Source: Thauera aromatica K172
GTDB taxonomy: Bacteria; Pseudomonadota; Gammaproteobacteria; Burkholderiales; Rhodocyclaceae
Direction: 5' to 3'
DNA: 64,000 nt
NCBI RefSeq assembly: GCF_003030465.1
Contig: NZ_CP028339.1
Location: 3,480,041-3,544,040 of the forward strand
Part shown: positions 8,933-16,362 of the stretch, piece by piece
Position numbering within the stretch: position 1 is the stretch's first letter
Layout of the letters: every line of letters starts with the position of its first letter
Notes under the pieces: model-generated
What the model saw: the letters and a program-made list of their open reading frames with translations, nothing else
Databases searched by the model: none
What the model was told of the DNA's origin: nothing
Position numbers and translations under genes: made by a program

Positions 8933-10377
8933 GCACGCCGGCCCCGCTGCAGACGGCCGCGGCGTTGCGTGCGGCAGGCCGCCACCCGGTCCTGCCGCTG
9001 CGCGTCGAGCTGGCCGACGGCCGCAGCCTGACGCTGCACCGCCTGCTGCGCGTGCTGCCGGGCAAGCGCCTGGTCGGCGAGGCCGAGTTCGAGGGCCGCC
9101 GCGTACTCGCCAAGCTCTTCATCGCCCCTGCCAGCGCCCGCCACTGGCAGCGCGAACGCAGCGGCATCGAGGCCCTCACCGCCGCCGCCATCCCCACTCC
9201 GGCGCTGCTCGCCGCGGCTCCCCTGCACAACGGCGGCCACGCCCTGCTCACCGCCTTTCTCGACGGCGCCGACAGCCTCGCCGCACGCTGGGAGGCGGAG
9301 GCCGCCGAAGCGGCCGGCAGCGCGCGCGCCCTCGCCGTGCTCGCCCCCGCGTTCGCCCTGCTCGGCCGCCTCCACGCCCGCGGCCTGGTGCAGGACGACC
9401 TTCATCTGGGCAACTTCCTGGTCCACGGCGGCCGCCTGCTGGTGATCGACGGCGACGCGGTGCGCGCCCTCCGCCCCGGGCGGCCGCTCGATGCCGCCCA
9501 GGCCGCGGCCAACTTCGCCATCCTCGCCGCGCAGCTGCCGGCAGCGTGGGATGACCGGCTCTCGCGCCTGATCGAGGCCTGGCGCAGCGCCGACGATGCC
9601 CTGCCCGCACTCGACCTCCCCGCCCTGCGCGCCCGCATCGCCGCCACCCGCAGCGCCCGCCTGCAGGCTTTTCTCGGCAAGGTCCTGCGCGACTGCACCC
9701 TGTTCCGGGTGGAACAGCGCCTCGACCGCTTCAGCGCCGTAGTGCGCGACCAGGCGGAAGCGCTCGCCCCCCTGCTCGCCGACCCCGACCGCGCCCTCGC
9801 CGCCGGCCAGCTGCTCAAGGACGGCGGCACATGCACGGTGGCGCGTACCGAAATCGCCGGCCAGACGCTGGTGATCAAGCGCTACAACATCAAGAACGCC
9901 GGCCACGCGCTGTCGCGCGCCTGGCGCCCGAGCCGCGCCGCCCATTCCTGGGTCGCCGGCCACCGCCTCGCCTTTCTCGGCATCGCCACGCCGGCGCCGC
10001 TGGCCCTGGTCGAAGAGCGCTTCGGCCCGCTGCGCCGGCGCGCCTGGCTGGTCAACGCCTGGTGCCCGGGGCGGAACCTGCTCGAGCACCTCGCCCCGCA
10101 TGTCGACAGCGGCCCGCCCGTGGCCGAAGGCGAAGCCCTGCGTCAGCTGTTCGCCACCTTGCACCGCGAGCGCATCTCGCACGGCGACCTCAAGGCCACC
10201 AACCTGCTGTGGCACGAAGGCCGCATCGTCGTCATCGACCTCGACGCCCTGCGCCAGCACCGCAGCGCCGCGGCCCACGCCCGCGCCTGGCGGCGCGATC
10301 GTGCCCGCCTGCTGCGCAACTGGCCGGCGGGCAGCGCCCTGCACCGCTGGCTGGACACCGAATTGCCCGCCGCCTGA
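8929..10377 (+). CDS. Tandem double-domain LPS-kinase-like protein
   Basis: A 482-residue cytoplasmic protein made of two kinase-fold modules in series. Module 1 has LVQDDLHLGNFLV (catalytic D157) and LLVIDGDAV; module 2 has ISHGDLKATNLLW (catalytic D420) and VVIDLDAL, and a likely ATP lysine in LVIKRYN. Both are of the WaaP/Kdo-kinase/InaA group. The start overlaps the waaP stop (ATGA), so it is coupled to core synthesis. It probably phosphorylates one or two further core sugars; which ones cannot be told from sequence. Module 1 lacks an obvious HRD-type His (QDD), module 2 has HGD. Confidence 0.82.
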   Translation: MSTPAPLQTAAALRAAGRHPVLPLRVELADGRSLTLHRLLRVLPGKRLVGEAEFEGRRVLAKLFIAPASARHWQRERSGIEALTAAAIPTPALLAAAPLHNGGHALLTAFLDGADSLAARWEAEAAEAAGSARALAVLAPAFALLGRLHARGLVQDDLHLGNFLVHGGRLLVIDGDAVRALRPGRPLDAAQAAANFAILAAQLPAAWDDRLSRLIEAWRSADDALPALDLPALRARIAATRSARLQAFLGKVLRDCTLFRVEQRLDRFSAVVRDQAEALAPLLADPDRALAAGQLLKDGGTCTVARTEIAGQTLVIKRYNIKNAGHALSRAWRPSRAAHSWVAGHRLAFLGIATPAPLALVEERFGPLRRRAWLVNAWCPGRNLLEHLAPHVDSGPPVAEGEALRQLFATLHRERISHGDLKATNLLWHEGRIVVIDLDALRQHRSAAAHARAWRRDRARLLRNWPAGSALHRWLDTELPAA

Positions 10378-10407
10378 GCCGGGGCCGCGGCGCCCGTCAC
10401 CGCGCGT

Positions 10408-11751
10408 TCAGCGCATTTCGAACGCTTCCTGATGGAAGCGGACGCCGGCCGCGCCCATGTCACGGAACCCTTGGCGCAGCCGCTCGGCGAGGCCTTGCGG
10501 GCCGCAGAACCAGACTTCGAGTACCTCCTTTTTCCCCGCGCGATCGCCCAGGACTTCCGCGCCCAGAACTTCCGCACTCAAGCTTTCGTTGTGCATGCTG
10601 CTGATAACGTGCAGCCGCAGCGCCGGCAGCGCCGCGCACAAGACCTCGAGACGGGCGACGAATGGATCCGAGGCCCGGTCGCGCACGCAGTAATAAAAGT
10701 CCACGTCGGGCGCCTGCTCCGGCCTCGTCTGCAACGCTTCCAGCCAGGCGAGGAACGGGGTCACGCCGATCCCACCGGCAACCCACGCCTGGCCTCGCCG
10801 GCCTCGTCCGCGCGGCAGCTCGAAGCAGCCATAAGGCCCCTCGACCTCCACCGCCTGGCCCGCCTCGAGCCGCCGGGCCAGGCCCCGGGTGTAGTCGCCC
10901 AGCGCCTTGATCTCGAAAGTGACGCGGCGGTCGCCCCGATCGGCGCCGGCGATCGTGAACGGATGAGCGCCCTCCAGGCGGTCGAAGGTGGCAAAGGCGA
11001 ATTGCCCGGGGCGATGCCCGCGCCAGCCCTCGTCCAGGAAACAGGTGACCTGGGTGAGGCCGGGGCCGGATTCGCGCACCGACTCCACCACCCCGCCGAC
11101 GCGACGGCGGTGGCCGATCCAGCCCGCCAGGGCCAGCACGCTGGCAACCGATCCGGCGGCGATCAGCAGCGCAAGCAGGACGCCGACCGGCTGCCCCCAG
11201 TAATCGAGCGGCGCCAGGAAGGCGGCATGAAAGGCCAGCGCCAGGTACAGCGCCGGCATCGCTTTATGCAGGTAACGCCAGGCCCGGAACGGGAAGCGCT
11301 TCCATAGCGTCAGCACCAGCATCGCCAGCAGCGCATAGACCGCAAACTCGCCGAGTTCCTCGGCAACATCGCGCATCGCTTCCAGGAAGTCGCCGCCGCG
11401 ATCCTTGGCCAGGCGGCCTTCATGGCCGAAGACCGCCTTGATCGTGCCGGCCGACAGCTCGACCAGCCAGTGCAGCGCGGCAAAGCCGATCGCCAGGATG
11501 CCCGCCCATTTGTGGACACGGTAGATACGGTCCATGCCGCCGAAAGGGCGCTCCAGCCAGACCGGCCGGGTGGCGAGCACCATCGCCAGGGACATCAGGG
11601 CAAAGGACCACAGCCCGGTGAGCGTCAGCGCATGTTCGCGCACCGCCCACGGATTACCCGGACCCGCGTCGGCGGACCCCGCCGCCGACAGCAGTGTCCA
11701 GCCCCATGCCAGCGTCACCAGGGCGAGGAAGGCAGACAACAAGCGTTTCAC
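10408..11751 (-). CDS. Membrane flavo-cytochrome b (ferric-reductase-like)
   Basis: About 447 residues. The N-terminal half has six or so membrane helices with two spaced histidine pairs (HKWAGILAIGFAALH and HKAMPALYLALAFH) expected to ligate two b hemes. The C-terminal half is a ferredoxin-NADP reductase-type module: HPFTIA for FAD and WVAGGIGVTPFLAWLE plus VWFCGPQGLAE for NAD(P)H. The start is set at GTG 11751 (VKRLLSAFLAL), 11 bp after the diheme cytochrome stop; the open frame upstream overlaps that gene. With the two c-type cytochromes it forms a divergent operon that would pass electrons from cytoplasmic NAD(P)H across the membrane to periplasmic cytochromes, or work as a metal reductase. 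Confidence 0.8.
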   Translation of the reverse strand: MKRLLSAFLALVTLAWGWTLLSAAGSADAGPGNPWAVREHALTLTGLWSFALMSLAMVLATRPVWLERPFGGMDRIYRVHKWAGILAIGFAALHWLVELSAGTIKAVFGHEGRLAKDRGGDFLEAMRDVAEELGEFAVYALLAMLVLTLWKRFPFRAWRYLHKAMPALYLALAFHAAFLAPLDYWGQPVGVLLALLIAAGSVASVLALAGWIGHRRRVGGVVESVRESGPGLTQVTCFLDEGWRGHRPGQFAFATFDRLEGAHPFTIAGADRGDRRVTFEIKALGDYTRGLARRLEAGQAVEVEGPYGCFELPRGRGRRGQAWVAGGIGVTPFLAWLEALQTRPEQAPDVDFYYCVRDRASDPFVARLEVLCAALPALRLHVISSMHNESLSAEVLGAEVLGDRAGKKEVLEVWFCGPQGLAERLRQGFRDMGAAGVRFHQEAFEMR

Positions 11752-11762
11752 GGCCCCGCCCC

Positions 11763-12254
11763 TCAATCGTCCTCGAAATAGCCTTGCTGGGCGTCGAGGT
11801 GGCACGCGCCGCAGTTGGCCTTGCTCCCCACATCCTTGCGCGTCCAGTCGGCTTTCGGCACCTCGTCGTGCTCGTGCACCCACTTCGGCAACTCGGTGAT
11901 GCGAAGCGGCGCGTCGCCCGCGCGCAGGCCGCGCAGCAGCTTGCCGGGCCGGCCCGAGGCATCGCCCGCATGCCCGGTCAGGTAGCGGGTGATCGCGGCG
12001 GCGGTGTCGGCATCGACGCTGGCGTCGTCGCCGAAATGGTTCGCCAGCTCACCCATCATCCGTTTCCACGATGCCGCCGGCAGCATCGATGGGGGAAAGG
12101 CGATATGACAACTGCCGCACTCCTGCAGCGTGAGCTTGTCGGTCACCGGCGGGTAGTAATCCTGGTCTCCGGCGCGGGCGCGGCCGAACAGCAGTACGGT
12201 CACGGCGAGCACGGCGACACCGAGGGCGAGCGGACGGAAGGGAACGGTTTTCAT
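11763..12254 (-). CDS. Diheme cytochrome c (DHC type)
   Basis: A 163-residue secreted protein with a signal peptide (MKTVPFRPLALGVAVLAVTVLLFG, cut near ARA-GD). Two heme c sites are visible: CGSCH in LTLQECGSCHIAFPPSMLPA, a segment typical of the DHC family, and CGACH near the C-terminus. DHC is the known redox partner of SHP. It lies 23 bp after shp and 11 bp before the cytochrome b gene. The ATG at 12254 follows GGGGAATC-type purines and begins the signal peptide. Confidence 0.85.
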   Translation of the reverse strand: MKTVPFRPLALGVAVLAVTVLLFGRARAGDQDYYPPVTDKLTLQECGSCHIAFPPSMLPAASWKRMMGELANHFGDDASVDADTAAAITRYLTGHAGDASGRPGKLLRGLRAGDAPLRITELPKWVHEHDEVPKADWTRKDVGSKANCGACHLDAQQGYFEDD

Positions 12255-12277
12255 GGGGGAATCTCCGTGGTCGGTGC

Positions 12278-12694
12278 TTACAGCGTCATCATCCAGGCGA
12301 GCCAGTCGCCCTTCTCGCGAGCGCTGCACTCGCGGCCCAGGACCTCGGTGCAGTTGCGCTTGAACCATTTCTCGACCTTTGCCGGATCGGTGTAGCGCGT
12401 TGCCGCCACCGACGCCGCCATCGGCTCGATGGCCTTGCCCGTGCGGGTCCGGCCGGGTGCGCGTGCATCATCGCCGTGACATGACGTGCACGCCGGGGTA
12501 TCGGGCTTGCCACCGGCGTGAGGGGTGCGATGCAGGGTTTCGCCACGATCGGCCGAGAAGCCCGCAAAAGCGGGGTCGGCGACACGCGCCTCGGCCGCGT
12601 AGCGGGCGATCAGATCGGCGGGCGGGGCCGCCAGCACCCCGGCACTCGCGCCGATGCAGCACGACAATGCGATCGTGCGGAATTTGCAGTTCAT
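12278..12694 (-). CDS. shp: SHP-like monoheme cytochrome c (DUF1924)
   Basis: A 138-residue secreted cytochrome with a signal peptide ending near VLAAPPA and a single CTSCH heme site. The C-terminal block KWFKRNCTEVLGRECSAREKGDW matches sphaeroides heme protein (SHP), in which the Asn next to the first Cys is the sixth heme ligand that swings away on oxygen binding and the two Cys form a disulfide. SHP binds O2 and other small ligands and is reduced by DHC. The start ATG (12694) has AAGGAGCG upstream. The two partner genes follow on the same strand. Confidence 0.82.
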   Translation of the reverse strand: MNCKFRTIALSCCIGASAGVLAAPPADLIARYAAEARVADPAFAGFSADRGETLHRTPHAGGKPDTPACTSCHGDDARAPGRTRTGKAIEPMAASVAATRYTDPAKVEKWFKRNCTEVLGRECSAREKGDWLAWMMTL

Positions 12695-12746
12695 GGTTCG
12701 CTCCTTGATCCGGGTCGGAAACTCGACCGGACGGGCAGGCTGGATG

Positions 12747-12768
12747 CCATTCGTCCGCCATTCGTCCG
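12747..12768. repeat. Tandem 11-bp repeat in divergent promoter region
   Basis: CCATTCGTCCG occurs twice without a gap (12747-12757 and 12758-12768), one helical turn per unit, 53 bp upstream of shp. Spacing of one turn is what OmpR-family regulators bind, and such a regulator is encoded at 14310. Confidence 0.5.
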
Positions 12769-12853
12769 GAATCGGGTGCCCAGTGTGCAAGTGCGCGAAT
12801 GAATCGAACCTGAACGCAGGACGGGCGTGCGGCGGCGCGGGGCGGAAGTCGCG

Positions 12854-12870
12854 GTTCAGCTCCAGTTCAG
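12854..12870 (+). promoter_or_regulatory. Direct repeat GTTCAG-N5-GTTCAG
   Basis: GTTCAG at 12854 and 12865, 11 bp apart, sits 48 bp before the start of the periplasmic protein gene; a reverse copy (CTGAAC) is at 12810-12815. Two half-sites one helical turn apart resemble PmrA/QseB-type binding sites. The link to the two-component system downstream is inferred. Confidence 0.45.
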
Positions 12871-12917
12871 GATGAATGGGCCACGCTCCCGCCTTTCCTG
12901 ACCACGGAGCCTTTCCC

Positions 12918-13370
12918 ATGAAGACCGCCTTTTTACGCTCCTCGCTGCTGTCCGTGCTGATTGCAGGCAGCGTCCTTCAAGCGCACGCCGCACCGGACGA
13001 ACCGTCATTCCTGCCGCAGGAAACCTGCACATCGGTTCGCCACGAGATCGATGCCGTGAGCGCTCATCTGCGGGCGGCGCAGGCCGATCCGGCCGGACAA
13101 GCGGTAGCATCCGATGGCGAAGCGAAGCTGGCCCTCGAACTCGGCGCGCACCTCGACGCCTTGCGGGCGAATCTGCCCGCGCAGCGGACGCAACGGGCGC
13201 AAGCCAGCCTGCTGCTGAGCGACATGCGCGATGCTTTATCGCTGATGCGTAACGCCACCCACGTCGATGCCCGCCGACTCGCCGTCCAGCGGTTGGAAGA
13301 GGATCATCGTCTTTACAATGTGCTGCTGAAGACCCTGGGATGCGCCGACCCCCGACCGACAGCCCTCTGA
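12918..13370 (+). CDS. Small periplasmic protein of unknown function
   Basis: A 150-residue protein with a clear signal peptide (MKTAFLRSSLLSVLIAGSVLQAHA, cleaved before APDEPS). The mature part is mostly helical, with Cys residues at QETCTS and LGCADP that could form a disulfide. No known domain is recognised. It is the first gene of a run with the CDF exporter (4 bp later) and the two-component system, so a role in metal or redox stress sensing in the periplasm is possible. The ATG at 12918 is preferred over an upstream in-frame ATG because it begins the signal peptide. Confidence 0.72.
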   Translation: MKTAFLRSSLLSVLIAGSVLQAHAAPDEPSFLPQETCTSVRHEIDAVSAHLRAAQADPAGQAVASDGEAKLALELGAHLDALRANLPAQRTQRAQASLLLSDMRDALSLMRNATHVDARRLAVQRLEEDHRLYNVLLKTLGCADPRPTAL

Positions 13371-13374
13371 GCCG

Positions 13375-14271
13375 ATGAAAGCCTTCACCCCGCGCCAGGC
13401 GCTGCTGCTCTCGCTCGCTGCAGCGCTGATCACGATTACGATGAAAACCGGCGCCTGGTGGCTCACCGGCTCGATCGGCTACCTGTCCGACGCGCTCGAA
13501 TCGGTGGTCAACCTGGCCGGGGCCGGCTTTGCCCTGTGGATGGTGTCGTTCGCGCGGCAGCCCGCCGACGACGACCACCAGTACGGCCACGGCAAGGCCG
13601 AATATTTCTCCGCCGCCTTCGAAGGCGGCCTGATCTTCATCGCGGCGCTGCTCATCCTGCTCACCGCCGGCGAGCGCCTGCTCAATCCGCAACCGATCGG
13701 CGATCTCGGCGTCGGAACCTTGTTGTCCGTCGGCGCAAGCCTGGTCAATTTCCTCGTCGCGCGCGTGCTGCTCCAGGTCGGTCGCGTGCACCGCTCGCTG
13801 GCGCTCGAGGCCGATGCGCGCCACCTGATGGCGGACGTATGGACGACCGCCGGCGTGGTCTGCGGCGTCGGCCTGGCCGGCGCGACCGGCTGGAGCTGGC
13901 TCGACCCCGTCGTCGCCGGCGCCGTCGCACTCAACATCCTGCGCGAGGGCTGGGAATTGATGCGGCGGTCGATCGACGGCCTGATGGACCGTACGCTATC
14001 CGACGCGGACGTCGCCGCGATCGAGCGCGCCCTCGGCGAAGCGTCGCCGCCGGGATGCTTCCATGCCAAGCTCACGACCCGTGCCGCGGGCGCGGTACAC
14101 TTCGCCCACGTAGAGCTGTGCGTTCCCGGAGACTGGACCGTGGCCGATGCCCACGCAGTTGCCGACACGCTCGAGCGCGCCGTGCAGGAGCGGACCGGAA
14201 CCCGTCTCTCGACCCACCTCGAACCGATACCCTCCACCGCTGCCCGAAGCACCGCAGCGGGCCCGGCCTGA
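13375..14271 (+). CDS. Cation diffusion facilitator metal exporter
   Basis: A 298-residue CDF family transporter with about six membrane helices. The metal site of helix II is SDALESVVN, that of helix V is HLMADVWTT (HxxxD), and the loop HQYGHGKAEYFSA is a family hallmark. The cytoplasmic C-terminal domain (about residues 210-285) keeps conserved histidines (HFAHVEL). It moves Zn, Fe, Cd or a similar divalent ion out by proton antiport; the substrate is not determined. It sits between a periplasmic protein and a two-component system. Confidence 0.9.
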   Translation: MKAFTPRQALLLSLAAALITITMKTGAWWLTGSIGYLSDALESVVNLAGAGFALWMVSFARQPADDDHQYGHGKAEYFSAAFEGGLIFIAALLILLTAGERLLNPQPIGDLGVGTLLSVGASLVNFLVARVLLQVGRVHRSLALEADARHLMADVWTTAGVVCGVGLAGATGWSWLDPVVAGAVALNILREGWELMRRSIDGLMDRTLSDADVAAIERALGEASPPGCFHAKLTTRAAGAVHFAHVELCVPGDWTVADAHAVADTLERAVQERTGTRLSTHLEPIPSTAARSTAAGPA

Positions 14272-14309
14272 GCATCGCGCGCACCATCAACCCGAACCCG
14301 TCCAGACCG

Positions 14310-14978
14310 ATGCACCTGCTCATCATCGAAGACGACCGCACGATCGCCGAGAACATCTACGAGTACCTGGAGTCACGCGGTCACCAGTGCGACTACGCCG
14401 ACTCGATCGTGGCGGCATCGGCCTTGCTCGCACGCTCCCCGTTCGATGCGCTGGTCCTGGACCGCAACCTCCCCGACGGCGACGGCCTCGTGCTCGCCCG
14501 CCGGCTGCGGGCCGAGGGCCACGCAACACCGATCCTGGTGCTGACCGCGCGCGACGCGCTGGAAGACAAGCTCCTCGGCTTCGAGGCCGGCAGCGACGAT
14601 TACCTGGTGAAGCCCTTCGCCCTGCAGGAACTCGAGGTGCGCCTGCTGGCGCTGGCGCGGCGCAGCACCGCCCGCCCGGCCGATCCGGTGCTGCGCCACG
14701 GCGAGCTGGAGTTCAAGGCCGCAACACAGGAGGTGCGGCTGCAGGGCCGTCTCCTCGCACTGCCCCCGAAAGCCCTGCGTCTGGTCGCCGAACTGCTCTC
14801 GCAGCCCGAGCGTGTGTTCTCCCGGCGTGAGCTGGAGATCGCGGTCTGGGGCCACGAGCAGGACAGCAGCGACAATCTGCGCAGCGTGCTGCACACCCTG
14901 CGTCGAGCCTTCGGCGACGACGCCCCCACCCAGGTGGTGAATGTCCATGGCCTCGGCTACAAGCTCGTCAACCGCTGA
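14310..14978 (+). CDS. OmpR-family response regulator (PmrA/QseB-like)
   Basis: A 222-residue regulator with an N-terminal receiver domain (acidic pair E7-D8-D9, phospho-acceptor D51 in LVLDRNLP, Lys in YLVKPF) and a C-terminal winged helix (SRRELEIAVWG, LRSVLHTLRRAF, VHGLGYKL). The partner kinase overlaps by 38 bp. Likely targets are the direct repeats near 12.75-12.87 kb, 16.3 kb and 18.63 kb; that is inferred from their spacing only. Confidence 0.92.
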   Translation: MHLLIIEDDRTIAENIYEYLESRGHQCDYADSIVAASALLARSPFDALVLDRNLPDGDGLVLARRLRAEGHATPILVLTARDALEDKLLGFEAGSDDYLVKPFALQELEVRLLALARRSTARPADPVLRHGELEFKAATQEVRLQGRLLALPPKALRLVAELLSQPERVFSRRELEIAVWGHEQDSSDNLRSVLHTLRRAFGDDAPTQVVNVHGLGYKLVNR

Positions 14979-16266
14979 GAGCGCCGCACACCGCGGCGGA
15001 CGGCGCTGGCTGTCGGGCGGGATGCGCATCCGGATCGCGGTGTCGGTCACGGCCATGCTGGTCGTCCTCATCATCGCGCAGTCGCTCGCCCTGGTGGGGC
15101 TCTACGAGGAGATGGAAGAAGAGTTCATCGACGGCACGCTCGACGAGCAACTGCAGTACAGCATCGAGCACAGCCGCCAGCTCGGCATCCTGATCGGGCC
15201 GCAGACGCCGGATATGACCCTCTACCGTTTCACGCCGGGGGCGGAACTGCCGCAAGGGCTGAGCCCGGAACTGGCCGGACTTCCGCTCGGCAATCACGAG
15301 GACTGGTCCTCCGGGCGCGAACTGCACGTCGCCGTCCGCGGGGCCGACGGCCAGCGCTACGTCCTCGTCTATGACGAGTCCGAGCATCGCGCGCGCGAGT
15401 CTGCGGTGATCACCGCAGTCGTGATCGGCGACCTGATGCTGGTCGCCCTGTCCTTCGTGCTCGTCTACGCAATCGCCGGCCGGATGACGCGCGGCCTGGA
15501 GACGCTCGCCGAACGCGTCGAGGGCGAGCGCGACGGCACCCCCTTCGCCGAAGAAAGTCTCGACGCCGAACTCCTTGCCGTGGCCCGCGCCCTGGACCGG
15601 GCCGAGGCCCGGCAGGCGGCCGTGCTCACGCGCGAGCGCGATTTCAGCGCCAATCTGTCGCACGAGCTGCGCACCCCCCTGGCCGGTATCCGCAGCGACG
15701 CCGAAATGCTGCTCACCGACAGCTCTCTGTCCGACAAGGCCCGTCGCCGTGCCGAGCGCATCATCGCCACCACCGACCGCACGACCACGCTCGCCCACAG
15801 CCTGCTGCTGCTCGCCCGTGAAGCCCGGCCGCAAGTCGTCGAGCCGGTCAACCTGGGGGCGGCGGTACGCAGCGCATGGAGCCGCCTGCACCCCGCCGGG
15901 GCCGAGGCACTGACGATCCGCATCGACCCCCAGGCCGAAGTCGCAACCGACCCCAACCTGCTGGCGCTGGTGCTGCACAACCTGCTGGAGAACGCACTCC
16001 GCCACGGCGAAGGGCACGCGATCGAGGTGGTGCAGGAAGGGCGCCGGCTCGAGGTGCTCGACCGCGGCGCGGGCTTCGGGACGGAAGATCCGATGCGCTG
16101 CTTCGAGCGCTTCCGGCGCGGCGGGAGCAAACCGGGGCACGGCCTCGGCCTGGCGCTGGTCCGGCACATCTGCACGGCCTGCGGCTGGACCGTCCACGCC
16201 GCGAACCGGCCCGACGGCGGCGCCTGTCTGACGATCGACTTCGGCCCAGGGCCGACGGCGGCGTAA
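14941..16266 (+). CDS. Sensor histidine kinase
   Basis: A 441-residue inner membrane kinase. Membrane helices near residues 30-53 and 157-180 enclose a periplasmic sensor of about 100 residues rich in acidic groups (EEMEEEF, DGTLDEQ), which could bind a metal. HAMP-like linker, then the phospho-acceptor H241 in FSANLSHELRTPLAG, N box NLLENALRHGEG and G boxes (DRGAGFG, GHGLGLALV). The start ATG at 14941 overlaps the regulator gene; a second ATG at 14947 is possible. Confidence 0.9.
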   Translation: MSMASATSSSTAESAAHRGGRRWLSGGMRIRIAVSVTAMLVVLIIAQSLALVGLYEEMEEEFIDGTLDEQLQYSIEHSRQLGILIGPQTPDMTLYRFTPGAELPQGLSPELAGLPLGNHEDWSSGRELHVAVRGADGQRYVLVYDESEHRARESAVITAVVIGDLMLVALSFVLVYAIAGRMTRGLETLAERVEGERDGTPFAEESLDAELLAVARALDRAEARQAAVLTRERDFSANLSHELRTPLAGIRSDAEMLLTDSSLSDKARRRAERIIATTDRTTTLAHSLLLLAREARPQVVEPVNLGAAVRSAWSRLHPAGAEALTIRIDPQAEVATDPNLLALVLHNLLENALRHGEGHAIEVVQEGRRLEVLDRGAGFGTEDPMRCFERFRRGGSKPGHGLGLALVRHICTACGWTVHAANRPDGGACLTIDFGPGPTAA

Positions 16267-16284
16267 GCGTAGGCGACACTCACA

Positions 16285-16316
16285 CTTTCCTCACACCCGC
16301 ATCACGCTTTCCTCAC
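16285..16316 (+). promoter_or_regulatory. Direct repeat CTTTCCTCAC, 22-bp period
   Basis: CTTTCCTCAC occurs at 16285-16294 and 16307-16316, exactly two helical turns apart, between the kinase stop and the sulfatase-fold gene. It is a plausible binding site for the response regulator encoded just upstream. Confidence 0.45.
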
Positions 16317-16362
16317 GGGCGCTTTCGTAGATTGCGCGGACCCTCTCCGGCTCCGCGCGACC

